Of a stretch of DNA of 64,000 bases, positions 1 to 9,235 are shown piece by piece. The stretch comes from Alnus glutinosa (taxonomy: Eukaryota > Streptophyta > Magnoliopsida > Fagales > Betulaceae): positions 20,381,501 to 20,445,500 of the forward strand of contig NC_084896.1 of assembly GCF_958979055.1 (NCBI RefSeq), written 5' to 3'. The notes beneath the pieces are model-generated. The model was not told the origin of the DNA. It was given only the letters and a program-made list of their open reading frames with translations, and searched no databases. Positions within the stretch are counted from its first letter, which is position 1, and every line of letters starts with the position of its first letter. Made by a program: the position numbers and the translations under genes.

Positions 1-149
1 ACGCATCACTATTTGTTACCAACTTCAGATATTTCATCTATTATAATCTGGCGACAAAGTCAAAAAGGCAAAAGGCACTCAATGTTTCATTTTTTATTTT
101 TTTTTTGGAAATCAACTCAAGATGATACAGTACGTTGCTCCCTTTTTCT

Positions 150-191
<42 letters not shown>

Positions 192-283
192 TTAACGCAT
201 CACTATTTGTTACCAACTTCAGATATTTCATCTATTATAATCTGCCGACAAAGTCAAAAAGGCAAAAGGCACTCAATGTTTCA
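1..283. repeat. 89-bp direct repeat flanking a poly-T tract
   Basis: Positions 1-89 and 195-283 are nearly identical. They differ at one base near the middle (gg versus gc in the 'ctg.cgacaaag' part). Between them lies a segment ending in an uninterrupted T run of about 35 bases (153-188). This looks like a local tandem duplication. It sits just upstream of the first AAA-ATPase exon fragment and is probably part of the same rearranged block. The T run may also vary in length in the assembly. Confidence 0.8.
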
Positions 284-292
284 ATTGTGTAT

Positions 293-826
293 GGCCCTCA
301 AAATGAAAGGAAATCTAAATCACCTGCTGACTGTGAGTAATTTTCGCTACTTACATATTAGAGCATCAAGCATTGTAGTTGCTTTTAATACTTAGTTTAA
401 AATCACTTGATAGATAGGTACATTAGTCAGTTAACATTTCTAATAAGTGATACAAAAGTTGAATTTTGAAAACCTTGTTTAGGTGTTAATTAGTATGTGG
501 AATGCACAGGGAGCATTCTGCATGAGTGTTACTGTGTTGAACTTTGTGCATTGGTCTATGGTTGAAAATGGGGTTTCTGCAAATGATACTAATGTTTACG
601 GTTAATATGTGTAGGTTCTTGGTCGGAGTGGGATGGAATGTGAAGGACTTGAGATATTATGCATTAAGGACCAAACACTTACAAATGAAAGTATGCTCTA
701 TTTTATTAATATCTAGACAAGATGGTTTGCCAGTTTTAGTATGTTTTATTTTAACCTTTTAATCTATTTGTATTGTATTGCAGGTGCAGAGAAAGTAGTT
801 GGATGGGCCTTAAGCCATCATCTATG
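293..826 (+). pseudogene. AAA-ATPase (spastin/DAA1-like) 3' exon fragments
   Basis: Three short exons read in order with intact plant splice sites. Exon 293-330 encodes ALKMKGNLNHLLT and is followed by GTGAGT. Exon 615-690 (after a tgtag acceptor) encodes VLGRSGMECEGLEILCIKD and on to TNE, followed by GTATGC. Exon 784-826 (after ttgcag) encodes AEKVVGWALSHHL and then a TGA. These segments match the region before the C-terminal AAA module of the large plant FHA/AAA-ATPases. Upstream exons, the Walker A and B motifs and the rest of the ATPase domain are absent, so it cannot make a working enzyme. Retained introns show a DNA-level copy, not a retrocopy. The family assignment is from recognised peptide text; the pseudogene call is inference. 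Confidence 0.7.
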
Positions 827-920
827 AATTTGTGAATTTGTTTATGAATTTGTTTAAGTAATTAGTTTATCAAGATTTGTGTATGATGTTTGTTATTTTA
901 GGGGATATTGCTCTATATTG

Positions 921-923
<3 letters not shown>

Positions 924-988
<65 letters not shown>

Positions 989-990
989 GC
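924..990. repeat. Compound (CT)n/(AC)n microsatellite
   Basis: An uninterrupted CT run (about 924-953) is followed after 'tttt' by an AC run (about 959-985, then imperfect). It separates the two halves of the AAA-ATPase fragments and may mark the rearrangement junction. The long CT/HTH-type reading frames across it are artefacts of the repeat. Confidence 0.9.
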
Positions 991-997
991 ACACACA

Positions 998-1230
998 GTT
1001 ACTGATCTTCGTTTGGACACGGGCTCGGAAGACTTGGACAAGTTACTTATTAACACTTTGTTTGAGGTAGCTTTTTTTCTCCCTGTTTTGTGCTTCTTTT
1101 TTTCATCATCTTCTTGATGACTTAATAACATATTTTTCTCAGGTTGTAACTAGCGAAAGCAGAAGCTCACCTTTCATTCTATTTATGAAAGATGCTGAAA
1201 AGTGTATGGTAGGAAATGTAGACTCATATC
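998..1230 (+). pseudogene. AAA-ATPase (spastin/DAA1-like) more 5' exons, out of order
   Basis: Exon 998-1066 encodes VTDLRLDTGSEDLDKLLI followed by NTLFE and a GTAGCT donor. After a tttttctcag acceptor, exon 1143-1230 encodes VVTSESRSSPFILFMKDAEK and then CMVGNVDSY. In the intact plant family these exons lie upstream of the MKGNLNHL and IKDQTLTNES exons, yet here they lie downstream of them. The donor and acceptor are intact and the phase joins E to V. So the block is either the end of one copy followed by the middle of a second, or a permuted capture. No complete ATPase can be read through it. Confidence 0.7.
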
Positions 1231-1505
1231 TTTTTCCAAGGAATCACGTTAATTACATTGATGCTAGTTTCTTCTTGAAGGTTGAAGATTCAGAGGCTAA
1301 GAGGAATCTGTGCACTCAGCAGGATTTTCCCTACATGAATCCTTGATTCAGTGTAGTTAGTGGTACATGTATTGGGTTGGAGCTCTATCAGGGGTTAATA
1401 CATTCCCTGTTTTTCACCTCTTTTTTCCCCCACATCACTATCAATTTGCTTGAATTAATTGCAGTAGTATCGCAGTTAGTGACCTTTTTGCAATCCTGCT
1501 GTCAG

Positions 1506-1925
1506 GTTCGAACTGGACATGTTGTTAGAGTCTGTGAATGGAACAACCAAGCGTGTAGAAGAACTATTGGAAAAAATCAACAATGATACATTGAAAACAG
1601 ATGATCCAATTCGTATCAAGGAACACTTCACAGGTTATAGCTTGATTAATAACCAACAAAATTCCAGCACTGAATTTTGCAGCACTGAATCTCAGGTGCA
1701 TTGAACGTTTATATGGTGACCATGGGCTTGATGTGATGGATGTGTTGAAGAAGAATCTTCTTGCTTTGCCAGTTATACTAACGCGCTTGAAGCAGAAACA
1801 AGAGTGGGCTAGGTGTCGTTCTGATTTTAATGAAGTCTGGGCTGAAATTTATTCTAAGAGCTATCACATATCACTTGACCATCGTAGCTTCTATTACAAG
1901 CAACAGGACACAAATTCAAGGAAAT
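1506..1925 (+). pseudogene. SIN3-like corepressor fragment (histone-deacetylase interaction region)
   Basis: After a gtcag acceptor, 1506-1633 reads [20 protein letters not shown] through [13 protein letters not shown]. From about 1696 the text continues [41 protein letters not shown] and on to [13 protein letters not shown]. This is the conserved segment downstream of the HDAC-interaction domain of plant SIN3-like (SNL) proteins, nuclear scaffolds that recruit histone deacetylases. Single codons appear lost relative to the family (after KKN and within QKQ-EWARC). Reading identity stops after about 1925, where unrelated sequence begins. PAH domains and the rest of the protein are missing. Neighbouring AAA-ATPase exons suggest one multi-gene capture event. 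Confidence 0.75.
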
Positions 1926-2515
1926 GGTTTCACATGTTGAGCAGAATATCAGAGGCACTGGCCGTGGTGCATGGGCAGATGGTGGGAATAAGCTTGCTCC
2001 ACTTCCAGCCTATGGAAATGAGTCAGATGTGTTATGTTTTGACAATGCTGGTGCTTGGAGTGGTGAATTGGGTTGTGCTGCCAGCGAGAGTAGTACACTG
2101 GTGAAGAGTTAAGGAATGTTGTGGGTGATTCTAAGTCTGCAGGGCCTATCTCTATCGTGGTAGTCAAAGTTTATCATTCCTGATCATTTCATATGTAGTA
2201 TTACTGTGACATAGCTTTGGAAGTAAGAGCTTGGATGCCTTTGGCATTTTGGTGGATGTAAAGGGGGAAAACCTGTGTCGTGATCAAGTGGTGGTTGGTT
2301 GTCAAAATGTTTAGGGTTGGGTGGCAATGACTGATGCTTGTCTTTTTTGTTTGATCGAGTCTGTTGGATTTTTTGAATCGAATGAAGTGATGCTGAATCC
2401 TAATTTAATTCATGTTGACTCAATTTTATGACATTTGTTTGCACCAGATAACTTCTTAGCTCATATATTCTTTAATTGTTTGTTTCTGAAGAATGTTATA
2501 GTTTTACTAACCCTG
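1926..2515 (+). other. Unassigned segment after the SIN3 fragment
   Basis: The frame from 1924 to 2112 encodes 62 residues including [20 protein letters not shown] and [16 protein letters not shown]. Its composition (Gly/Ala/Trp, few low-complexity runs) looks protein-like, but I do not recognise a family. It stops at 2112. It may be a third captured fragment or coincidental. The rest of the stretch to 2515 shows no supported gene. Confidence 0.3.
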
Positions 2516-2929
2516 CACTAGCCAGAAAAATACAAATTACTGGCCAGAAAAATACAAATTACCGTATAACCAATTTTTTTAATATATTAAATAAAACTGG
2601 CGCATGCCCAAAACAAAATGCTTCCTGGCGCATGGGCATGCGCCAGTGGGTTTGTTGCACCCTTTGGCGCATGGGCATGCGCCAGAGGGTGCAACAATGC
2701 GCCAGGAATTATTTCCTGGCGCTTGTTGGTTCAATCCTGGCAATAATTTTTGTGCCAAGATATTCTGGCATATATCACATATGCCAGTAACTATACATTT
2801 CCAGACACTGCAATTGTGGTAGATGCAACTGCCAGGAATCAAATGTCAGGAACTTGTTTCCTGGCATTTATTGATGCATTCCTGGCATTTTTTAAATGCC
2901 AGGAAGTGTCATTTTTTTTTTTTGTAGTA
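2516..2929. mobile_element. Short CACTA-like element with ATGCGCCAGG palindromes
   Basis: It starts CACTAGCCAGAAAAA and ends TTTTTTTGTAGTA, which resembles CACTACAAAAA termini inverted. The interior is almost all short palindromes built on CCTGGCGCATG/CATGCGCCAGG (about 2600-2740) and on the related CCTGGCAT/ATGCCAGG (about 2820-2905). Such subterminal repeats are where a TNPA-type protein binds in En/Spm elements. There is no coding capacity. I could not find a clean 3-bp target duplication, and the last base of the terminus is mutated, so boundaries are tentative. Confidence 0.55.
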
Positions 2930-3011
2930 TATAATTGTTTCAATAATCAAAATTTAATTTCAAGAGTTTCATGAGATCGAAAAGAAAACAAGTAAAATTA
3001 AATTTGGTCTT

Positions 3012-3130
3012 CAAGAGGTAGCTCAATCGGCTGGAGACCACTCCTCATAAAGCGAATGTCACTAGTTCGAATTATTTTTTCCCTCTTGTGTGGACTAAAA
3101 AATAAAAATAAAAAATAAAAAAAAATATTA
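3012..3130 (+). mobile_element. tRNA-derived SINE
   Basis: A pol III A-box-like stretch (ggtagctcaatcggctgg, 3017-3034) and a B-box-like stretch (agttcgaatt, about 3064-3073) are spaced as in a tRNA gene. They are followed by a pyrimidine-rich body with 'cttgtgtgga' and an A-rich tail (about 3098-3127). This architecture is that of plant tRNA-derived SINEs. No tRNA cloverleaf can be completed, so it is not a functional tRNA gene. Confidence 0.6.
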
Positions 3131-3639
3131 AATTTGAACTTTAAAAATAATTACAGCATAATCTGTTGTGTTCTTTTAGGGCATCGTAAGCCAAATCTGC
3201 TAATGTTTACCGTGTTAATTTGAAGATGTATAATGGTTGGCTTCTCTCTTATTAAGTACTTCCACTCTATTTTAGCTTTTCATGTTACATTGTGGCCTTG
3301 TTTGATATCTCCTTCCCCTTCCCTCTTCCTTGAGGCGCACTGATAGGACAGGCTTTTGACACGAGGTTGAATTTTTCTCGATAGGACAGCCATTTTTTCC
3401 ATTTTATCCCTGTACACATCGTTTATATTGCACAATTTTTTTATCCTGCCAAGGGTAAAATGGGTAAAAAAAAGCCTGTTTTTATCGGGCAAAATACATG
3501 CTCTCTTTTTTTTTACCCATTCTACCCTTATATACAATTGTTTAAGCTGCTGATTTTTTTTTCATATCAGGGGTAAAATAGAAAAAAAAAGAAAAAAAAG
3601 AAAAAAAAAAAAGGCCAGTCTTATCTTGGAAAATGACTT

Positions 3640-3912
3640 GGGGCATGTTTTACAAACTATTCCTAATTCTCCCTCTTTTTCTTTTCACTTCTTTCAAAAA
3701 AATCAAATAAAAAGCATTCTAACTTTTTTACACTTTTTATATCACACCAATCATATTTTATTACTATTCAAACAAAAAAACTCATTGCAAAATAAATTTT
3801 TTTTCACTTTTTTATAAAACATTCTCAAATTTTATATCATATCAATCACTTTTTACTATACAACATACAAATATTCTACAACACAATTACTTATCAAACA
3901 CAAACAGACCCT
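3640..3912 (-). mobile_element. MITE (hAT-like 'GTTTG..CAAAC' family), minus orientation
   Basis: The ends read ggggcatgttttacaaac and cttatcaaacacaaacagaccc, a degenerate terminal inverted repeat. The interior, read on the minus strand, contains GTGATATAAAA and TTTGAATAGTAATAAAA motifs. These recur in the element at 25777-26088 in the opposite orientation, so the two are copies of one family. It is AT-rich with no coding capacity. Confidence 0.55.
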
Positions 3913-4221
3913 TAATTTTTTCAGCCCTCCTGCCAAAATTTGTCCATCAGTGCGCGTCAAAGAAGGTGGAAGGGCACGTTCACGTTCAAACAGAGCCGAG
4001 TCAAATCATGACCCAACCTTCCTTCCAAGTTCAAATCACGACCGAGTCCCGGAGAATTTCCTCACACGCACTCCCTTCCGACTGAATACATAATGTACGA
4101 CTTGACTTGAGTCTCGTGACTCCCGTTTCAGCCTATCGGTCTCCCTATACATAATCTACGGCTTGATTCCCGTTAATGAGACTTTTGTCTTAGAAGACTT
4201 TCTTTTAGAGTACTTCCACTC

Positions 4222-4229
4222 TATATATT
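4222..4229 (+). promoter_or_regulatory. Candidate TATA box of LecRK copy 1
   Basis: TATATATT lies 41 bp upstream of the chosen ATG at 4271, within ctctatatatttta. The spacing would leave only a very short 5' UTR, so the assignment is weak. A partial duplicate of this region (gtacttccactctattttagc) lies at 3256-3277. Confidence 0.3.
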
Positions 4230-4270
4230 TTAGCTTTTTCCATTACAATCTGCAATTTCAAGCTCCAACC

Positions 4271-6451
4271 ATGGCTTCTTACAACTTCAAAATCGAACAT
4301 TTCATTTTTCCGAAGTCCCTAAGCCTCTTTTATCTCTTGATGATCACCAATTTCTTCTCAGTACAAAGCCCAGTTACCAATGCTATATCCTTCAACTTCC
4401 CCAATTTCACTTCTAGTGACTCCCGTATAAAATATGACAGAGCTTTTGCTGAAGGCCAAGTCATCCAACTCACCAACAACAAGGTCGTGACGGGGTCTTT
4501 TGGTCGAGCCACGTATGCCAGTCCCATGCACCTGTGGGACAAGGCATCTGGAAGCCTCACAGATTTCACTACCCATTTTTCTTTTGTCATTGATTCGCGA
4601 AAGAATACTAATTACGGAGATGGGCTTGCGTTCTTCCTTGCACCTAACGCCACTGGTTCAACAGTAGTTCCTAATAATGCCACGAGTGGTAGCTCTCTAG
4701 GTCTCACTAACGATGACCAACTACTAAACTCGACGGACAATCCTTTTGTCGCTGTGGAGTTTGACATCTATCCAAACATACCATGGGATCCGCCGATTTC
4801 GCTCGGGTGGCCCAGCGCACATCTAGGTATTGATATAAACTCCATGAAATCTGTTGCTAATGTGTCGTGGCAGGGGTGGTGGAGTAATACTTCTATTACT
4901 CAAGGGCTAATCAATGAAGCTTGGATTACTTATAATTCTACTTCTCATAATTTGAGTCTTCTTCTCACTGGTTTTATAAACAATTCTACGGTAGAGCAGT
5001 CTCTTTCTTATCAAGTTGATTTGAGAGATCACCTGCCTAAATGGGTAACTTTTGGATTCTCAGCCGCAACAGGAGCTTCTCCTGCAATGCATACCATCTG
5101 CACATGGTATTTTAATTCAACTTTGGAAGATACTAATATAACCAAACCAATAGTGGCAACCAGTCCGAGCCCGAGCCCGAATCCGGATCCGGCCCCCAAC
5201 CAAAAGAAAAACAACAGATTTGGATTAGCCATGGGGTTGGGTGTTGGAGGGTCTTTTTTGTTTTGTGGGTTGGCTTTAATTCTATTTTACATGTGGAAGA
5301 GGAGTAGGAGTCACACCGAAGAGGATCTTGCCCTTGATAGCTGCATGGACGACGAATTCCAAAGGGGAATAGGACCAAAGAGGTTCTCATTTCAAGAATT
5401 GGCTCATGCCACGAATAATTTTAGTGAGGAAGAGAAGCTAGGCCAGGGTGGATTTGGTGGGGTTTATAGAGGATTTTTAAGGGATTCAAACTCTTTCGTT
5501 GCCGTTAAGAGGGTGTCAAAAGGGTCTAAACAGGGGATAAAAGAGTGTGCATCGGAAGTTAAAATTATTAGTCGATTGAGACATAGGAATTTGGTGCAAC
5601 TCATTGGCTGGTGCCATGAAAGAGGAGAACTCTTACTTGTCTATGAGTTCATGCCCAATGGAAGTTTAGATTCATATCTTTTTACATAAGAAAGCTTATT
5701 GATATGGGCAACGAGGTACAAAGTTGCTCAAGGATTAGCGTCAGCATTGCTTTACTTGCACGAGGAATGGGAACAATGCGTGGTACATAGGGATATAAAA
5801 TCGAGCAACATTATGCTTGATTCAAACTTCAATGCTAAGCTTGGAGATTTTGGATTAGCTAGGCTTGTGGACCATGTGAAAGGGTCACAAACCACTGTTT
5901 TGGCGGGCACCATGGGCTACATGGCTCCTGAATGTGTCACAACCGGTAATGCTAGCAAGGAGTCAGATGTCTATAGTTTTGGAATTGTCGCTTTAGAGAT
6001 TGCTTGCGGAAGAAAACCAATCAACGCCAATGCCCCTCAAGATCAAGTAGTCTTGGTGGAGTTGGTTCGAGAGCTCTATGGAATAGGAAAGGTACTTGAA
6101 GCAGCTGACCCAAGGCTGGGTGGAGATTTTGATGAGCAAGAAATGGAGCGCTTGATGATTGTTGGGCTTTGGTGTGCTCATCCTGATCGAAACCTTAGGC
6201 CTTCAATAAGGGAAACAATTCATGTTCTCAATTTTGAGACTCCATTGCCTATTCTCTCATCATATATGCTGGGGCCAACACATCTTGCTCCAGTAGTGAA
6301 TAGACAAGCAATGACACTTTCTATTTCCAGAAGTTCTAGTAACTATGAGGGAGGACGGAATCCATATTCAAGCAATACTCACACCAATTCATCATTGTCT
6401 ACCTCATACGATGTAGCTCCTCCATCCGCATCACTTTCGCATACATGCTAA
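4271..6451 (+). pseudogene. L-type lectin receptor kinase, copy 1, one nonsense codon
   Basis: Intronless frame of 726 codons interrupted once. The start at 4271 (MASYNFKIEHF) was chosen over 4163 because it opens a signal peptide aligned with copy 3. In order: signal peptide (1-37), legume-lectin domain (about 38-285, SFNFPNF to HTICTWYF), a Pro/Ser hinge, one transmembrane helix (about 315-340), then a kinase with [29 protein letters not shown] and GTMGYMAPE. Plant LecRKs of the clade IX type bind extracellular ligands at the plasma membrane and signal through the kinase. A TAA at 5687-5689 replaces the Gly codon seen in copy 3 (LFT-G-ESL). The frame is otherwise open to 6451. Translation ending there would keep the lectin domain, membrane helix and kinase N-lobe but lose the catalytic loop. 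A decoy-like truncated receptor is possible, but pseudogene is the safer call. Confidence 0.9.
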
Positions 6452-6454
6452 ATT

Positions 6455-7660
6455 GGTAAGAGTTACACTTAACTTGGAATTCTTATTGTTTGATTAAGTG
6501 TTCAATTTTTCTCCTATATTATCACTTTCTGGTTTTTCATTTTTCATTTTTGTTTAAGCATTGCTCAAAATGTTTTAGAGTGTAAATAATATACATGTTA
6601 ATGTGTTTTCTACCTTAAATATAAATTTCATAATATATATATATATACACACAACATAACAATCCCGTGAACTTTGTGATGGATTGAAAATCATATTTGG
6701 CGCTTAATGATATGATATTAATATTTGGAACCTAAAGATTAAATGGAAATAAGATAAAAATTTAGATCCTAAATGTAGTTTTTTTTATAAATTAAAGGTA
6801 CGTATTTAATGTTCAACAACCCCGAAGACTTTTTAATCTTCTTAAATGTAGTCGTCTATAAAATAATCCTAGAGTCTAAAGTCTATAGCACCCGTGTAGA
6901 CTATGGAGTAAGGACCCTCTATTATTTTTCTTTCTTTCTTTTTTATTTATTTCTACATGAATCAGAAGACCTAATTTTTTATTTTTTTTTTAAATAATTA
7001 GTTTAATTTACTGCCTGGCCTTGACCAGCTTGCTTACTCAAGAGTCATGTCAATGAATATACTTTCTGCAACGGTATTAAATTAGTTTGGAGCTCCAATT
7101 AGAAGGGACAAAGATAGTATCAATTTTTTTTTATTATTAGGATATTAACATATATTTTTTAAAAAAATAAAATGATGTGGCATTACGTACGCTGTTAAAT
7201 GTAATAACAAATTCTGATCACATGAAATAAAGAGGATCCTACTCTAATTTGAAGTGGCTTAGAGTACTAATAGTAGCTTCTTTAAATTTAGGAAAAACTC
7301 TTAAAAATTATATGCAACAAACTCTCTTAGTGTTTCCTATTAATAAGGGAACCAAATGTGATACCCTAAATCCAGGGTAGCACTTTTGCTTCCGTTAACA
7401 TAATTTTAATGTAAAAGTCTTTTTCTTTCCTCTCACTTTCTCCTAACATTTAATTTAAGAAATATTTAAATCATATAAGGAAAGGATAAGAGAAGTTATT
7501 GTAGAGTTTATTTGAATAGGGAAGCAAAATGTAGTTTGTGTTGCTAATGGTAAATACTTTTAGCAAATGAGACTTGCTTCCTATTATAGTAACTACTCTC
7601 GTAGATGGTGCAGTGACACAGTGATATGCCATATTACTCAAAGGATTAATTGATGATAGT
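6455..7660. other. Intergenic region downstream of LecRK copy 1
   Basis: The first roughly 70 bases resemble the 3' flank of copy 3 (ttcttattg..tgatta..gtgttcaatttttctcc). They are probably 3' UTR. The rest is AT-rich with no reading frame that I recognise. Confidence 0.6.
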
Positions 7661-7669
7661 TAAATTGAA

Positions 7670-8684
7670 GAGAAAAATGCAATTTAGCCTTCCAAACTAC
7701 TTCACTTTTTTCAGATGACCCCCAAAACTACCAAGACTTGCACTTTGGTCCCCAAAACTACCAAAATCTTTGAAAAATACCCATTTTGGAGAAATATCTC
7801 TATAATACCCCTGTCATGTGTCATTTTTCAATTCAAAAAATTCAAAAATTCAAAAAAATTCAAAAACGAAAAAATTTTATTTCTTTTTTCTTTTCTTTTC
7901 TTTTCTTTTCTTTTTTTTTGAAAAAAAATGGGTGTTTAGGGTGGCGTTATTTCCCAACCGCGAGCTGATCTTCCTAACACCTCTTCGATCACCGTCTTAT
8001 AGCCCAACTCGACGAGTTTCGATTTGCAATCATCAGCTCGCTAATCTCGACTAAGCTTAAGCTCGCCCTAGTCTAGAAAATATCCTCCACCTGAGAGAAA
8101 ATCTTGTGATCCTTAAGTCCTAAGTGGCTATGGCCAACGTTTTGAATGCCAAAAAATCACAAAGAGGAAAATGGATATGAACATCAACAAACAAGCTCAC
8201 AACCATTGATTTCTTCGACAAAAACCAATCGAGGTCTTCCACAACGATGATAGACTTGTTCGTCGTTTGTAACAAAACAAAATTCAGATTGAAATAATTC
8301 ATAATCTTTAAAAGATCAATATCATATACATCGAATGATAGGAAATTAGCCATATCTGCATTCGGAGAGGCAGGGACGAGTTTGCCGAGCTATAGGCGAG
8401 CATCGTGCCCAATGATGATGCTGGAAAGAAATAGTACGTTCTCCGGTCGATTGCAATTTTTTTTAAAAATAAAAAATAAAAATGTTAGTTTTTTTTAGTT
8501 TTTAATTTTTTTAATTTGTTAATTGAAAAATGACACGTGGCACAAGTATTATGGGGATATTTTGTCAAAATGGGTCTTTTTCAAAGGTTTTGGTAGTTTG
8601 GGAGGCCAAAGTGCAAGCTTTGGTAGTTTGGGGAAACATCCGAAGAAATTGTTGTAGTTTGGAGAGCTAAATTGTATTTTTCCC
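7670..8684. mobile_element. Pack-MULE with long terminal inverted repeats and 9-bp TSD
   Basis: Flanked by identical TAAATTGAA at 7661-7669 and 8685-8693, the 9-bp target duplication expected of Mutator-like elements. The ends are inverted repeats of about 165 bp. The left end begins GAGAAAAATGCAATTTAGC and the right end, reversed, begins GGGAAAAATACAATTTAGC. Matching 'ccaaaactaccaa' text follows in both arms. No transposase is present. The interior carries a BCS1-like AAA-ATPase fragment, so this is a non-autonomous gene-carrying element. Confidence 0.85.
8160..8353 (-). pseudogene. BCS1-like AAA-ATPase fragment inside the MULE
   Basis: The minus strand reads MANFLSFDVYDIDL, then QTTNKSIIVVEDLDWFL. 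This corresponds to the stretch after Walker A through Walker B (hhhhED) of plant mitochondrial/ER BCS1-type AAA-ATPases. Upstream, at about 8354-8395, degraded text (GKLVPASPNAD) sits where the Walker A GTGKSS should be. Walker A is therefore lost and the fragment is about 60 residues long. It is captured DNA, not a gene. Confidence 0.65.
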
Positions 8685-8699
8685 TAAATTGAATCAATG

Positions 8700-9235
8700 T
8701 TCTAGTTACTTAGGACATTAGTGTTGATGACAGAACGAATAAAAGACCATGGTACCATATAAGGTTAGTACCATACATGCTTTAATCGATGAGTCGAACC
8801 CATAAAATAGATCATAGTACTATATTAAATGTTGTACCTAGATAAAGAATTGAGAAAATAAAGATGTTATTTTCTTACACCCTTTTGGACAATTAAGAAC
8901 GATCACCTGTTGAAGTTGAGACTTTAGTTCATGAATAAGATTCACTCCTAAGAATGATAGATGAAATTTCAATAAAAGAGAATAAGATAAAAGACACTAG
9001 TAATTAAAATTATGAGGAGATGATTGATAGAAAGAAAATATACATTATTTTCTTACATCATTTTTTTCTCAAGATATTTTTAGATGATTAAGGATGGAAT
9101 GACCTATTAGAGATTACACTTAAAATTTGTGTCACTAAGTAAAAAACTTAAAAATTAAGTTTTCTTTTAGGGTAAACTTTATGCGAAGCATAGTTTACGA
9201 ATTTCGAGGACAAAATTCCGTTAAGGGGGAGGGAT
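8700..9235 (+). pseudogene. Decayed 3' end of a Ty3/gypsy internal region
   Basis: The last part (about 9190-9235) reads cgaatttcgaggacaaaattcc and then a purine run, ttaagggggaggga. This is the arrangement found just before the 3' LTR of many plant chromovirus-type Ty3 elements (end of pol, then polypurine tract). The LTR starts at once at 9236. Upstream, no open pol frame survives. Two similar stretches (about 8869-8930 and 9050-9115) suggest a small internal duplication. Confidence 0.5.

Noticed and set aside
924..1070. HTHTHT/SLSLSL proteins on both strands
   Set aside because: Direct translation of CT and AC microsatellites.
3017..3075. tRNA gene
   Set aside because: A- and B-box-like text is present but no cloverleaf can be completed and an A-rich tail follows, so it was called a SINE.
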